Assembly: GCA_900757615.1 (NCBI GenBank)
Contig: CAAEON010000015.1
Span: forward strand, 1 to 64,000
Direction of reading: 5' to 3'
Source: an uncultured Collinsella sp.
Lineage (GTDB): Bacteria > Actinomycetota > Coriobacteriia > Coriobacteriales > Coriobacteriaceae
DNA: 64,000 nt
Position numbers and translations under genes: made by a program. Position 1 is the first letter of the stretch. Every line of letters starts with the position of its first letter. Below the pieces are notes generated by a model, which searched no databases, had not been told where the DNA came from, and saw nothing but the letters and a program-made list of their open reading frames with translations. This document shows, piece by piece, positions 43,984 to 52,393 of the stretch.

Positions 43984-46731
43984 ATGTCTGACAAGCGCCG
44001 TACCTTTGCCGTCATCGACGGCAACTCGCTCATGCACCGCGCCTTCCACGCCGTGCCGCCCACTATGAACGCGCCGGACGGTCGTCCCACCAACGCGATC
44101 TTTGGCTTTCTGAACATGTTTCTCAAGATGATCGATGCCTTTAACCCCGACGGTGTGGTCGTGGCATTTGATAAGGGCAAGCCGCGCGTGCGCATGGAGA
44201 TGCTGCCGCAGTACAAGGCCCAGCGCCCGCCCATGGACCCCGATCTGCACGCGCAGTTTCCCATGATTAAGGAGCTGCTCGCCGCGCTCAACGTGCCGAT
44301 TTTGCAGTCCGAGGGCTGGGAAGGCGATGACATCCTGGGCACTATGGCGCGCCTGGGCGAGCAAGCCGGCTGTGACATGCTGCTGGTGACCGGTGATCGC
44401 GATATGTATCAGCTCGTGACCGAGCACGTCAACGTGGTCTCGACCCGCAAGGGCCTGTCCGACGTGGCGATCATGACGCCCGAGAGCGTGGACGATCTGT
44501 ATCACGGCATCACGCCGGCGCTCGTGCCCGACTTTTATGGTCTGAAGGGCGACGCGTCCGATAACATCCCCGGCGTGCCGGGCATCGGCCCCAAAAAGGC
44601 GAGCGCGCTCATTGCACAGTACGGTAGCCTGGACGAGGTCATCGCACATGCCGACGAGGTCAAGGGCAAAATGGGCGAAAACCTGCGCGCGCACATCGAC
44701 GACGCGCTGCTGAGCCGTAAGGTGGCGACCATCCGCACCGATGCGCCCGTTGAACTCGATTTTGAGGCGACGTCCTTCCCGGCGTTTTCTGCCGATGAGG
44801 TTTCCGCGGCGCTGGGTACGCTTGGTATCACCGCCATGCAGAACCGTTTCTTGGCGCTGATCGGCGGCGAGGGCGGGGCTGCTGTTGCCAGTACGTTTGA
44901 GATGCCCGCCGTTTTGCGCGCAGCCGCCGGCGATACTGACGCGCTTGGTGCCGTTGCAGATGAGGTCTCCCGCGCGATTGATGCCGGCGAGTGGGTCGCC
45001 GCCGTGGTGGACGACGACAAGGAAGAGGGCGCGCTCTTTGGACTGACGCGCACGCTGTGGTTGGCGACGTCCAAGGGCCTGTTCTCGCTCGAGGAGGGCG
45101 ACGGCGGTGCGGCGGCTGAGGTTGAGGGCTTCAACCTCGTCCACGGCGTGATCGCCGGTGTGCTCGCGCGCCTGTTTATGGAAGGCCGTGTGGCGAGCCC
45201 GGATATGAAGGCGCTGCTGCATGAGCTTTCGCCCATCGATTCTTCTGAGCCCGAGCTCATGGATCCGCTGGCTGTCGATTCCACGCGCATCTTCGATACC
45301 GTGGTCGCCGCCTACCTGTTGGATTCCGACCGCTCCGAGTTTGATGAGGCGTATCTTGCCGATACCTATCTGCAGATGGCGCTGCCTGCAGCGCGCGGCG
45401 CAGAGGGTGCCGGCGAGGACGCTCCTGCGCCCGCCGCTCGCACGGCTGCCTTGACGCTGGCGCTGGTCGCGCCGCTGCGCGACCGCATGGCTCGCGAGAA
45501 TGCCGCCAACGTGTTCGATGGCATCGAGATGCCGCTCGTTCCGGTGCTTGCCAAGATGGAGCGCGCGGGCATGCTCGTGGACCCCGATCGCCTGCAGAGT
45601 CTGTCCGAGGGCCTGGCGACCCAGATTGCCGGGGTCGAGCGGAGCATTCGCGATCTGGCCGGCGACGAGACCTTTAACATCGGCAGTCCCATGCAGCTCT
45701 CGCACGTGCTCTTTGACGTGATGGGGCTTCCGACAAAGGGGCTCAAAAAGACCAAGCGCGGCTACTATTCGACCAATGCCAAGGTGCTGAGCGACCTTGC
45801 CCGCGACCACGAAATCGTGCGTCTGATTTTGGACTGGCGCGAGAAGTCCAAGATTAAGTCGACCTATCTGGACACGCTAGGTCCGCTGCGTCGTGGCGAC
45901 GGTCGTGTACACACCACGTACAACCAGACCATCACCGCGACGGGGCGTCTGTCTTCGAGCGACCCGAACTTGCAGAACATCCCGACGCGCTCGGAGCTGG
46001 GCCGTACCGTCAAGACGGCGTTTTCGGCGGGCGAGGGAAGTGTCTTTTTGGCGGTGGACTACTCGCAGATCGAGCTGCGTCTGTTGGCGCATCTCTCGGG
46101 TGACGATCACCTGGTGCGCGCCTTTAACGAGGGCGAGGACTTCCATGCCGAGACAGCCGCGCGCGTGTTTGGCGTGCCGGTGTCCGAAGTAACGCCCGAC
46201 CTGCGCAGTCGCGCCAAGGCCGTGAACTTTGGCATCGTGTATGGTCAGCAGGCCTACGGTCTGTCGCAGTCGCTGCATATCTCGATGGCCGAGGCACGCG
46301 ACATGATCGACCGCTACTACGAGGCCTACCCGGGCGTGCGCACGTTCCTCGACAACGTGGTGGCGCGCGCCAAGCAGACGGGCTATGCCGAGACCATGTA
46401 CGGCCGCCGTCGTCATATTCCGGAGCTCAAGGCCAAAAACCCGCAGCTGCGTGGCTTTGGCGAGCGCACGGCCATGAACCACCCCATGCAGGGAACCGCG
46501 GCCGACATCATCAAGATCGCCATGGCCCGCGTAAGCCGCCGCCTGGAAGAAGAGGGCTTTGCCGCCCACATGATCTTGCAGGTGCACGACGAACTGGACT
46601 TTGAGTGCCCCATCGACGAAGTCGAGCGCCTAACCACCATGGTCCGCGACGTCATGGAGCACGTAGTGGACCTCCGCGTCCCCCTAATCGCCGAAGCTTC
46701 GACTGGAGTGACCTGGGCAGACGCCAAGTAA
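43984..46731 (+). CDS. polA: DNA polymerase I
   Basis: Protein of 915 residues. The 5' nuclease domain (about 1-290) has AVIDGNSLMHRAFHA, EGDDILGTMA and GLKGDASDNIPGVPGIG. The central region (about 300-510) matches a degenerate 3'-5' exonuclease domain in which I cannot find the DxE and later catalytic motifs. The polymerase domain has motif A VDYSQIELRLLAHLS, motif B RSRAKAVNFGIVYGQQAYGL and motif C LQVHDELDFE. It processes Okazaki fragments and fills repair gaps; proofreading is probably absent. ATG 43984 follows GCGAGG. Confidence 0.97.
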   Translation: MSDKRRTFAVIDGNSLMHRAFHAVPPTMNAPDGRPTNAIFGFLNMFLKMIDAFNPDGVVVAFDKGKPRVRMEMLPQYKAQRPPMDPDLHAQFPMIKELLAALNVPILQSEGWEGDDILGTMARLGEQAGCDMLLVTGDRDMYQLVTEHVNVVSTRKGLSDVAIMTPESVDDLYHGITPALVPDFYGLKGDASDNIPGVPGIGPKKASALIAQYGSLDEVIAHADEVKGKMGENLRAHIDDALLSRKVATIRTDAPVELDFEATSFPAFSADEVSAALGTLGITAMQNRFLALIGGEGGAAVASTFEMPAVLRAAAGDTDALGAVADEVSRAIDAGEWVAAVVDDDKEEGALFGLTRTLWLATSKGLFSLEEGDGGAAAEVEGFNLVHGVIAGVLARLFMEGRVASPDMKALLHELSPIDSSEPELMDPLAVDSTRIFDTVVAAYLLDSDRSEFDEAYLADTYLQMALPAARGAEGAGEDAPAPAARTAALTLALVAPLRDRMARENAANVFDGIEMPLVPVLAKMERAGMLVDPDRLQSLSEGLATQIAGVERSIRDLAGDETFNIGSPMQLSHVLFDVMGLPTKGLKKTKRGYYSTNAKVLSDLARDHEIVRLILDWREKSKIKSTYLDTLGPLRRGDGRVHTTYNQTITATGRLSSSDPNLQNIPTRSELGRTVKTAFSAGEGSVFLAVDYSQIELRLLAHLSGDDHLVRAFNEGEDFHAETAARVFGVPVSEVTPDLRSRAKAVNFGIVYGQQAYGLSQSLHISMAEARDMIDRYYEAYPGVRTFLDNVVARAKQTGYAETMYGRRRHIPELKAKNPQLRGFGERTAMNHPMQGTAADIIKIAMARVSRRLEEEGFAAHMILQVHDELDFECPIDEVERLTTMVRDVMEHVVDLRVPLIAEASTGVTWADAK

Positions 46732-46766
46732 GGGCATGACCACAATTCCAAAGTAATACAAAACCA

Positions 46767-46804
46767 GAAGGACGCCCCTCATCAACAAGGAGCGTCCTTC
46801 GTTC
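46767..46804. terminator. Terminator after polA, possibly bidirectional
   Basis: GAAGGACGC (46767-46775) pairs with GCGTCCTTC (46792-46800), with further CCT/AGG pairing inside. T runs are short on both sides. polA and the HAD gene converge here. Confidence 0.65.
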
Positions 46805-46868
46805 AATAAAAATCAGCCAAAGTATCTAGGCGCCAAGACGCCATCCAGGCGGCAAGCAAGTCAACGTA

Positions 46869-46994
46869 GCCATGCCCGGGGCCGGCCGTTTGATTTTTGT
46901 AGATTCCGCACGAGCCGAAGGCCACTTAATGTGGCCTTCGAGCGAGCCCAGGACCTGACCGAGCAAAAATCAAACGGCCGGCCCCGGGCATGGC
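46869..46994. repeat. Long inverted repeat with perfect 30-bp arms
   Basis: Bases 46869-46898 pair perfectly with 46965-46994. The 66-nt loop contains a second perfect 10-bp hairpin (46916-46925 with 46931-46940). It lies between convergent genes. The two long arms end in five T and begin with five A residues, so transcription from the left gives a T run inside the structure. No open reading frame lies inside. Confidence 0.85.
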
Positions 46995-47005
46995 GACGAG
47001 TTGGA

Positions 47006-47833
47006 TTACCGAGCCGCCAAGATGGCGTCGATGAGCGTCAGTACGCCCCCGTCGTTGTTGCTCGGAATGCGCCACTTGGCGTGCGCGTTCATGTGCTCCT
47101 CGGCATTGTCCACGATAAAGCTGTGACCGACGCGCTCCAGCATGGGGATGTCGTTGTAGGTGTCGCCCACGGCGGCAGCATCGGCGATATCGATGCCGAG
47201 CTGCTCGCACAGGTGCGCCACGCCCGAACCCTTGTCGACGCCCAGGTTCATAAAGTCGATCCACTCGCGGCCGGCATTGGTGACATAGAGCTGGTCCGAG
47301 AATGCGGGGTTATAGTCCTCGCGAAATGCGGGCTCAGCATCATAGTCGGGGAAGAAGATCGAGATCTTGTTGGACTCGACGTCAAGGCCTTCAAAGGTAT
47401 CGACGTAGTTGATCGTGTTGTAGTACACGCTGATCTCGTCGTGGTATTGATGGTCGCGGGCAAGCACGTAAAACTCGTCGAAGCAGCACAGCACGGGGAC
47501 AGCGCGCGAATCCTCAGAGGCGCGCGCAAGCACCTGCTGATACAGTGCCACATCGATAGTGCTCTTATAGATATAGTTGCCACGGTAGATAACGCAGGCT
47601 CCGTTATCGGGGCAAAAGGCGATGCGGCCCTTGATGTCCTCGAACATCTCCTCGAGCTTGGGGGCGGGACGTCCGCTGGCGGGGCAGAATACGATGCCTG
47701 CGTCGGCGAGCTTGTCCAGGCGCTCATCGAGGCCCTGGGGCAGCACACGCTCGTCGGTCAGCAACGTTTTGTCCATGTCGACGGCAAGGATCTTGATGTT
47801 GCCGATAGCGGCGTCTGATTCATAAGTCTGCAT
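47006..47833 (-). CDS. Cof-type HAD-IIB family phosphatase
   Basis: Protein of 275 residues. Motif I is AVDMDKTLL (nucleophile Asp19), motif II is PASGRP, the lysine lies in LGVDKGSGVAHL, and motif IV is AVGDTYNDIPML. A cap domain (about 85-190) of the C2B type lies between. The class acts on sugar phosphates, pyridoxal phosphate or similar small phosphates. The real substrate cannot be read from sequence. Confidence 0.93.
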   Translation of the reverse strand: MQTYESDAAIGNIKILAVDMDKTLLTDERVLPQGLDERLDKLADAGIVFCPASGRPAPKLEEMFEDIKGRIAFCPDNGACVIYRGNYIYKSTIDVALYQQVLARASEDSRAVPVLCCFDEFYVLARDHQYHDEISVYYNTINYVDTFEGLDVESNKISIFFPDYDAEPAFREDYNPAFSDQLYVTNAGREWIDFMNLGVDKGSGVAHLCEQLGIDIADAAAVGDTYNDIPMLERVGHSFIVDNAEEHMNAHAKWRIPSNNDGGVLTLIDAILAAR

Positions 47834-47921
47834 AAATGCGCCTTTCCGTTTCTAGATTGTTTCGGGCGTAATGACCCTCTGCTATGTAATCGAGCGTATT
47901 TTCGCAGGATTGGCGCGTATT

Positions 47922-47958
47922 TGCATCACTATTCACAAACTAATGAAAAAACTTTTCA
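47922..47958. promoter_or_regulatory. Two candidate ArgR boxes upstream of argG
   Basis: TGCATCACTATTCA (47922-47935) fits the ARG-box dyad TG(A/C)AT-N4-ATTCA. TGAAAAAACTTTTCA (47944-47958) is a second dyad centred about 22 bp away, close to the 21-bp spacing of paired ARG boxes. They lie upstream of the putative argG promoter. Confidence 0.45.
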
Positions 47959-47976
47959 GAAATTTGAATTTGTCGC

Positions 47977-48004
47977 TTGTGCCGCGGGCACTTTAGCGTA
48001 ATAT
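47977..48004 (+). promoter_or_regulatory. Candidate promoter of the argG leader
   Basis: TTGTGC (47977-47982) and TAATAT (47999-48004) are separated by 16 bp. It would start a leader of about 375 nt before argG. Confidence 0.5.
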
Positions 48005-48107
48005 AGCGACCATCGAAAACGGAGAAGGAAAAACAACCGCTTACCGAGGAAAAGGTACCGTTTACGATATTAGAATTGCGCCCGGCGATAGGTGAAAGGA
48101 GAGGCAG

Positions 48108-48182
48108 ATGCAGTTCGTAAAGATCATCACTACTGCAGACAATGCCATCCGACGCCAGCGCGCAATTTCCCGACGACGATAA
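48108..48182 (+). CDS. argG leader peptide, 24 residues, arginine-rich
   Basis: A very short frame starts at ATG 48108 behind GAAAGGAGAGG and ends at TAA 48180-48182. The peptide ends in AIRRQRAISRRR: six of its last ten residues are Arg, with CGA used four times. This matches leader peptides whose stalled ribosome controls a downstream terminator. A hairpin (48175-48180 with 48185-48190) involves the last Arg codons themselves. It lies 205 bp before argG. The frame is too short to be called by length; evidence is the ribosome site, the codon cluster and the structures that follow. Confidence 0.75.
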   Translation: MQFVKIITTADNAIRRQRAISRRR

Positions 48183-48189
48183 CAATCGT

Positions 48190-48336
48190 CTCTGTCCGTA
48201 TGGGGCTAAATGCCCCAACAGAGTCATTTTGAGGTCGTTGGGTTTTAGCACGACATAGACGCATGTTTCTAGGGCATGTTGTGCTGCTTTTTGCTATTTA
48301 ACCTGATATTGCACGGTTTTTGACCTCGAAATGACT
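48190..48336 (+). promoter_or_regulatory. Attenuator structures of the argG leader
   Basis: Three elements follow the leader peptide. Hairpin 1 joins 48190-48195 with 48218-48223 and 48201-48206 with 48212-48217. A terminator hairpin joins 48247-48256 with 48276-48285 and is followed by GC and T5 (48288-48292). A long-range 15-bp stem with one G-T pair joins 48222-48236 with 48322-48336 and would enclose the terminator. An alternative short pairing, GTCGT (48235-48239) with ACGAC (48250-48254), would break the terminator stem. I see no T-box consensus. Which fold is on or off in arginine excess is inferred, not shown. Confidence 0.65.
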
Positions 48337-48386
48337 TGCAACTGACCGATGTTCTAACTAGCTACCAAGGGCGAAAGGAAACAGCC

Positions 48387-49613
48387 ATGAGCAAGGAAAA
48401 AGTCGTTCTCGCATATTCCGGTGGTCTTGATACATCCGTATGTGTCAAGTGGCTCCAGGACGAGAAGAATCTCGATGTCGTTTGCGTCTGCGGCAACGTG
48501 GGCCAGGAGGAGACCGGCTTGGATGCCAAGAAGCAGAAGGCGCTTGACCTGGGCGTTCTCGATTGCCAGGTGCTCGACCTGCGCGACGAGTTCTCCGATG
48601 AGTTCCTGACTAAGGCCATCGCCGCAAACTCCATGTACGAGAACAAGTACCCGCTGCTCTCCGCGCTGTCTCGCCCGCTGCTCGCCAAGAAGCTTGTCGA
48701 GGTCGCTCACGAGTTTGGCGCGACCTACGTCGCCCACGGCTGCACCGGCAAGGGTAACGACCAGGTTCGTTTTGAGGCTGCCGTCAAGGCCCTCGACCCC
48801 GAGCTTAAGGTTATCGCCCCGGTTCGCGAGTGGGATCTGAAGTGCCGTCCCGATGAGGTTGCCTATGCTCACGCCCACAACGTGCCGGTTCCCGAGGGCG
48901 CCAACGACAACCCCTATTCCATCGACGACAACCTGTGGGGTCGCGCCATCGAGTGCGGTCACCTGGAGGATCCCTGGAACGAGCCGCTCGATGACGCCTG
49001 GGTTATGACCAAGAACCCCGAGGACACGCCGGACACCCCGACCTACACCGAGATTGAGTTTGAGGCGGGCAAGCCCGTCGCCGTCGATGGCAAGAAGATG
49101 AAACTCTCCGAGATCGTCATCGCCCTCAACAAGATTTCAGGTGACAACGGTTTTGGCCGTCTCGACCTGGTCGAGGATCGTCTGGTGGGCCTCAAGAGTC
49201 GCGAGTGCTACGAGGTTCCTGGCGCCCTGACGCTCATCACCGCCCACAAGGCGCTCGAGGACATCTGCGTCGAGGGCGACCTGCTCAAGACCAAGATTAA
49301 GCTCGAGCAGGATTGGGCCACCGCCGTGTACAACGGCCAGTGGTACAGCCCGCTCAAAAACGCGCTCGATGCCTTTATGGCCGACACCCAGAAGTTCGTG
49401 ACCGGCACCGTCCGTCTGAAGTTCTTTAAGGGCAACTGCCATGTCGTCGGCCGCAAGAGCCCGTTTAGCCTGTATGACTACGGTCTGGCTACCTACGACC
49501 GCGACACTACGTTTGACGAGAAGGCCAGCGCCGGCTTTATCGAGATCGATACGCTGTCGCTCAAGACGTGGGCTAAGGTCCAGGGCCCCAGCTCTGCTGC
49601 CGCCCAGGCCTAG
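48387..49613 (+). CDS. argG: Argininosuccinate synthase
   Basis: Protein of 408 residues. The N-terminal ATP-binding P-loop is VVLAYSGGLDTSV, and the citrulline- and aspartate-binding regions include ATYVAHGCTGKGNDQVRFE and ISGDNGFGRLDLVEDR-type segments. It joins citrulline and aspartate using ATP. GAAAGGA precedes ATG 48387. Expression is probably set by the arginine leader upstream. argH lies 522 bp downstream with a small gene in between. Confidence 0.97.
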   Translation: MSKEKVVLAYSGGLDTSVCVKWLQDEKNLDVVCVCGNVGQEETGLDAKKQKALDLGVLDCQVLDLRDEFSDEFLTKAIAANSMYENKYPLLSALSRPLLAKKLVEVAHEFGATYVAHGCTGKGNDQVRFEAAVKALDPELKVIAPVREWDLKCRPDEVAYAHAHNVPVPEGANDNPYSIDDNLWGRAIECGHLEDPWNEPLDDAWVMTKNPEDTPDTPTYTEIEFEAGKPVAVDGKKMKLSEIVIALNKISGDNGFGRLDLVEDRLVGLKSRECYEVPGALTLITAHKALEDICVEGDLLKTKIKLEQDWATAVYNGQWYSPLKNALDAFMADTQKFVTGTVRLKFFKGNCHVVGRKSPFSLYDYGLATYDRDTTFDEKASAGFIEIDTLSLKTWAKVQGPSSAAAQA

Positions 49614-49766
49614 CGCCTCCTTCCTTTGGTATCCGCGCGGCCCATCCGCGTGATACATAACGGGCGCATGGGGTCCCTACCTTTCGTTATGCTTGCTGAC
49701 ACTTCTTAACATCGGTGGCCCCTACGTTCCGCCCGCATATATGATGCCGCGTCTGCGGCTGAGTCC

Positions 49767-49796
49767 GAGCCCCGCCGGGGTTGTCCGGCGGGGCTC
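49767..49796 (+). terminator. Strong hairpin downstream of argG
   Basis: A perfect 12-bp GC-rich stem (49767-49778 with 49785-49796) with a 6-nt loop. The tail is CTCCTAT with no T run, so termination may be incomplete and argH could be reached by readthrough. Confidence 0.6.
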
Positions 49797-49846
49797 CTCC
49801 TATCAATTTGACGGCCCTGCGCCTATATATATGGGGAGTATCCATT

Positions 49847-50017
49847 ATGTTCAATGCTATCGCGCATGCTTTACTTGCCCTCGCGCCCGAGTTCGATGCT
49901 GCAAAGGTCGAGGACGTTCCTATGAGCCTAAAGGCCTGGATCGATGGTTCGCAGGGCAACATCCGGAGGGAGACGTTGGGCGCCAAGTGCATGGTGCGTC
50001 ACTTCTTTGCAAATTAG
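49847..50017 (+). CDS. Small hypothetical protein of 56 residues between argG and argH
   Basis: Not recognised. ATG 49847 has GGGGAG 8 bp upstream. The product begins with a helix-like hydrophobic stretch (MFNAIAHALLALAPEF) and continues with a soluble part (DAAKVEDVPMSLKAWIDGS...). Codon choice resembles that of neighbouring genes. It is not rich in arginine and so does not look like a second attenuation peptide. It could be a conserved small protein of this lineage. Upstream TATATATA is AT-rich but gives no well-spaced promoter. Confidence 0.5.
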   Translation: MFNAIAHALLALAPEFDAAKVEDVPMSLKAWIDGSQGNIRRETLGAKCMVRHFFAN

Positions 50018-50135
50018 CTATATGGCCTCGCACATGGTGGGGAATATGCAAAACTAGCGGTTGAGAAATCGCTTTAGCGACAGGGCGCATTGCTTTGGGC
50101 GCTTGTTTTGGGATTTGATGAAAGGGGACGGTTCC

Positions 50136-51566
50136 ATGGCTCTTTGGGGCGGTCGTTTTGAGGCAGGCGTGGCCGAGGTCACGCAGGAGTTTGGCGCGTC
50201 GTTGCCGGTTGACAAACATCTCTATAAGCAGGATATCGCCGGATCTAAGGCACATGCCAAGATGCTGGCGGCCCAGGGCATTATCAGCGCCGAGGACGAG
50301 CAGGCGATTGCCGAGGGCCTGACCGGAATCGAACAGGATATCGATGCCGGCAACTTCACCTTTGATATCAACGACGAGGACATTCATATGTCCATCGAAA
50401 GCGAGCTGACGCGTCGTATCGGCGAGGCTGGCAAGCGCTTGCATACTGGGCGTTCGCGCAACGACCAGGTGGCGACCGATACGCGCCTGGGCGTCAAGGC
50501 GCTGGCCAAGGAGCTCATGGAGGCCAATCTTGAGCTGCGCCATGTGCTGGTGGATGCGGCCAAGAAGTACGACAAGGTGATTCTTCCGGGCTACACGCAT
50601 ATGCAGCACGCTCAGCCCGTGCTGCTCTCGCATCATCTGCTGGCGTATTCCTGGATGTTCGCGCGCGACTTTACGCGCCTGAAGGCCGCCTTTGATGCCG
50701 CCGACAACTGCCCGCTGGGTGCTGCCGCGCTTGCCGGTACGAGCTATCCGCTCGATCGCCAGATGACGGCTGCCGAACTTGGCTTTGCGGGCGTGATTCC
50801 CAACTCGCTCGATGCGGTTTCCGACCGTGATTTCCTGCTCGATCTGCATTACGCCGGATCCGTCATGGCGATGCACCTGTCGCGTCTTTCCGAGGAGATC
50901 GTGCTGTGGTCGAGCTCCGAATTTGGCTTTATCACGCTTTCAGACTCCTACTCCACCGGCTCGTCTATCATGCCGCAGAAGAAGAACCCCGACTTTGCTG
51001 AGCTTATCCGCGGCAAGAGCGGTCGCGTGTACGGCAACCTGGTGCAGCTGCTCGTGACCATGAAGGGCCTGCCGCTTGCTTATAACAAGGACTTGCAGGA
51101 GGACAAGGAGGGCGCGCTCGATACCGCTCACACGCTCATGCAGTGCCTGTCCGTTATGGCCGGAATGATTTCGACCTGGACCGTCAACGAGGATGCCATG
51201 GCGCGCGAGTGCGGCGTGGGGCATCTTGCCGCCACCGATGTTGCCGATTACCTGGCTAAGCGTGGTCTGCCGTTCCGTGAGGCACATGCCGTGGTGGGCC
51301 ATCTGGTCCTGATGTGTGAGAAGCACGGCTGCAATCTTGAGGACCTGCCGTTTGAGGTGTTCCAGGAGGCAAGCCCGCTCTTTGAGCGCGACATTACCGA
51401 GGCGCTCGACATCCCGTCGATTGTCGCCGCACGCACGATCGAGGGCGGTACCGCCCCTGCCGCCGTTGCCGTGCAGCTGCAGCGTGCCGAGGCGCAGCTC
51501 GTGGCCGACGAAGGCGTGTTTGGATCGCTAACCAAGGTTGTCGAGATGGGTCACGGGGCAAAGTAG
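50136..51566 (+). CDS. argH: Argininosuccinate lyase
   Basis: Protein of 476 residues. The fumarase-superfamily signature GSSIMPQKKNPD begins at residue 275, and the N-terminal MALWGGRFEAG and HTGRSRNDQVATD blocks are typical. It cleaves argininosuccinate to arginine and fumarate. ATG 50136 follows AAAGGGGA; the in-frame extension upstream to 50061 lacks a ribosome site. Together with argG it completes arginine synthesis from citrulline. Confidence 0.97.
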   Translation: MALWGGRFEAGVAEVTQEFGASLPVDKHLYKQDIAGSKAHAKMLAAQGIISAEDEQAIAEGLTGIEQDIDAGNFTFDINDEDIHMSIESELTRRIGEAGKRLHTGRSRNDQVATDTRLGVKALAKELMEANLELRHVLVDAAKKYDKVILPGYTHMQHAQPVLLSHHLLAYSWMFARDFTRLKAAFDAADNCPLGAAALAGTSYPLDRQMTAAELGFAGVIPNSLDAVSDRDFLLDLHYAGSVMAMHLSRLSEEIVLWSSSEFGFITLSDSYSTGSSIMPQKKNPDFAELIRGKSGRVYGNLVQLLVTMKGLPLAYNKDLQEDKEGALDTAHTLMQCLSVMAGMISTWTVNEDAMARECGVGHLAATDVADYLAKRGLPFREAHAVVGHLVLMCEKHGCNLEDLPFEVFQEASPLFERDITEALDIPSIVAARTIEGGTAPAAVAVQLQRAEAQLVADEGVFGSLTKVVEMGHGAK

Positions 51567-51619
51567 AGGTTTGGCTGAAGACGTATTGTCCATTTATTGA
51601 TAAATCGTTTTTGCTTTAC

Positions 51620-51652
51620 GGGCGTCTGCTGATGCGGGCGCCCCTATTTTGC
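51620..51652 (+). terminator. Terminator after argH
   Basis: A 10-bp stem with two G-T pairs (51620-51629 with 51634-51643), TGAT loop and CCTATTTT tail. The rest of the spacer to ndk (384 bp in all) holds an 8-bp hairpin at 51733-51773, the tandem repeat and the ndk promoter listed separately, and no gene. Confidence 0.75.
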
Positions 51653-51816
51653 TGCTATGGGGGAGGGGCTTGTCGAGAACTTCTGTAGGACCTTTGGGCA
51701 GGTTGTGAAGGGGGTACGTTCGCGGGTGGCAACCGACCGCCCGCTCTGTTCCATGTGGTTGATGAGCGGTCGGATGGTACTCTAATCGGGCTTCGAAACA
51801 GAAGTGACACATATGG

Positions 51817-51852
51817 AGCGCTTTAATAAATTGCAGCGTTTCAATAAACAGC
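51817..51852 (+). promoter_or_regulatory. 18-bp tandem direct repeat upstream of ndk
   Basis: Two head-to-tail copies (51817-51834 and 51835-51852) match at 14 of 18 positions around AGCG...AATAAA. They lie just upstream of the probable ndk promoter and may be an operator or an upstream activating sequence. Confidence 0.4.
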
Positions 51853-51859
51853 TTTTTGT

Positions 51860-51887
51860 TTAACTGCAGCTAAAACTCTGTTACGAT
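51860..51887 (+). promoter_or_regulatory. Probable ndk promoter
   Basis: TTAACT (51860-51865) and TACGAT (51882-51887) with a 16-bp spacer, 63 bp before the ndk start. Confidence 0.45.
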
Positions 51888-51950
51888 GCAGTCCAGGCGG
51901 GTGCCGGAATGGGACTTGGGCACGCGCGAACCTACTTGAAAGGCTACCTT

Positions 51951-52355
51951 ATGGCTATCGAGAAGACCTTCATCATGATTAAGCCCGACGCCGTGCGCGA
52001 CCGCAAGATCGGCGAGATCGTTGCTCGTATTGAGCGCAGCGGCCTTGTCATCGAGCGCATGGAGATGACCACGCTCGAGCGCGCTACCGTCGAGGAGCAC
52101 TACGCCCATCTGGCCGACAAGCCCTTCTTTGGCGGTCTCTGCGACTTTATGACGAGCGGTCCGGTCGTCAAGATGGTCGTTTCTGGTCTCTCCGCTGTTT
52201 CCAAGATGCGCACCCTTATGGGCGCTACCAACCCGCTTGATGCTGCTCCTGGCACCATCCGCGGCGACTTCGCTGTCGATGTCAATGCCAACGTGATCCA
52301 TGGCTCCGACTGCCTGGAGAACGCCGAGATCGAGATCAAGCGCTTCTTTGGCTAA
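51951..52355 (+). CDS. ndk: Nucleoside diphosphate kinase
   Basis: Protein of 134 residues, the standard length. The N-terminus EKTFIMIKPDAVRD and the catalytic histidine His117 in NVIHGSD are present, as is GATNPLDAAPGTIRGDF. It balances nucleoside triphosphates using ATP. ATG 51951 follows GAAAGG. It is a single gene with its own promoter and terminator. Confidence 0.97.
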   Translation: MAIEKTFIMIKPDAVRDRKIGEIVARIERSGLVIERMEMTTLERATVEEHYAHLADKPFFGGLCDFMTSGPVVKMVVSGLSAVSKMRTLMGATNPLDAAPGTIRGDFAVDVNANVIHGSDCLENAEIEIKRFFG

Positions 52356-52393
52356 ACCAGCTTTGACTCCTTAAAGCTGTTAGCGTGTGGCTT

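Noticed and set aside
43818..44378. N-terminal extension of the aminopeptidase frame
   Set aside because: It overlaps polA in antisense and the credible start at 43817 has a strong ribosome site.
43885..45810. 641-codon open frame antisense to polA
   Set aside because: It lies wholly opposite a well-conserved gene, has no recognisable domain and reflects the absence of stop codons opposite GC-rich codons.
47977..48336. T-box riboswitch before argG
   Set aside because: The AGGGTGGNACCGCG consensus is absent; the leader peptide explains the structures better.
51812..51862. 16-codon frame before ndk
   Set aside because: No ribosome site and it consists of the 18-bp tandem repeat.
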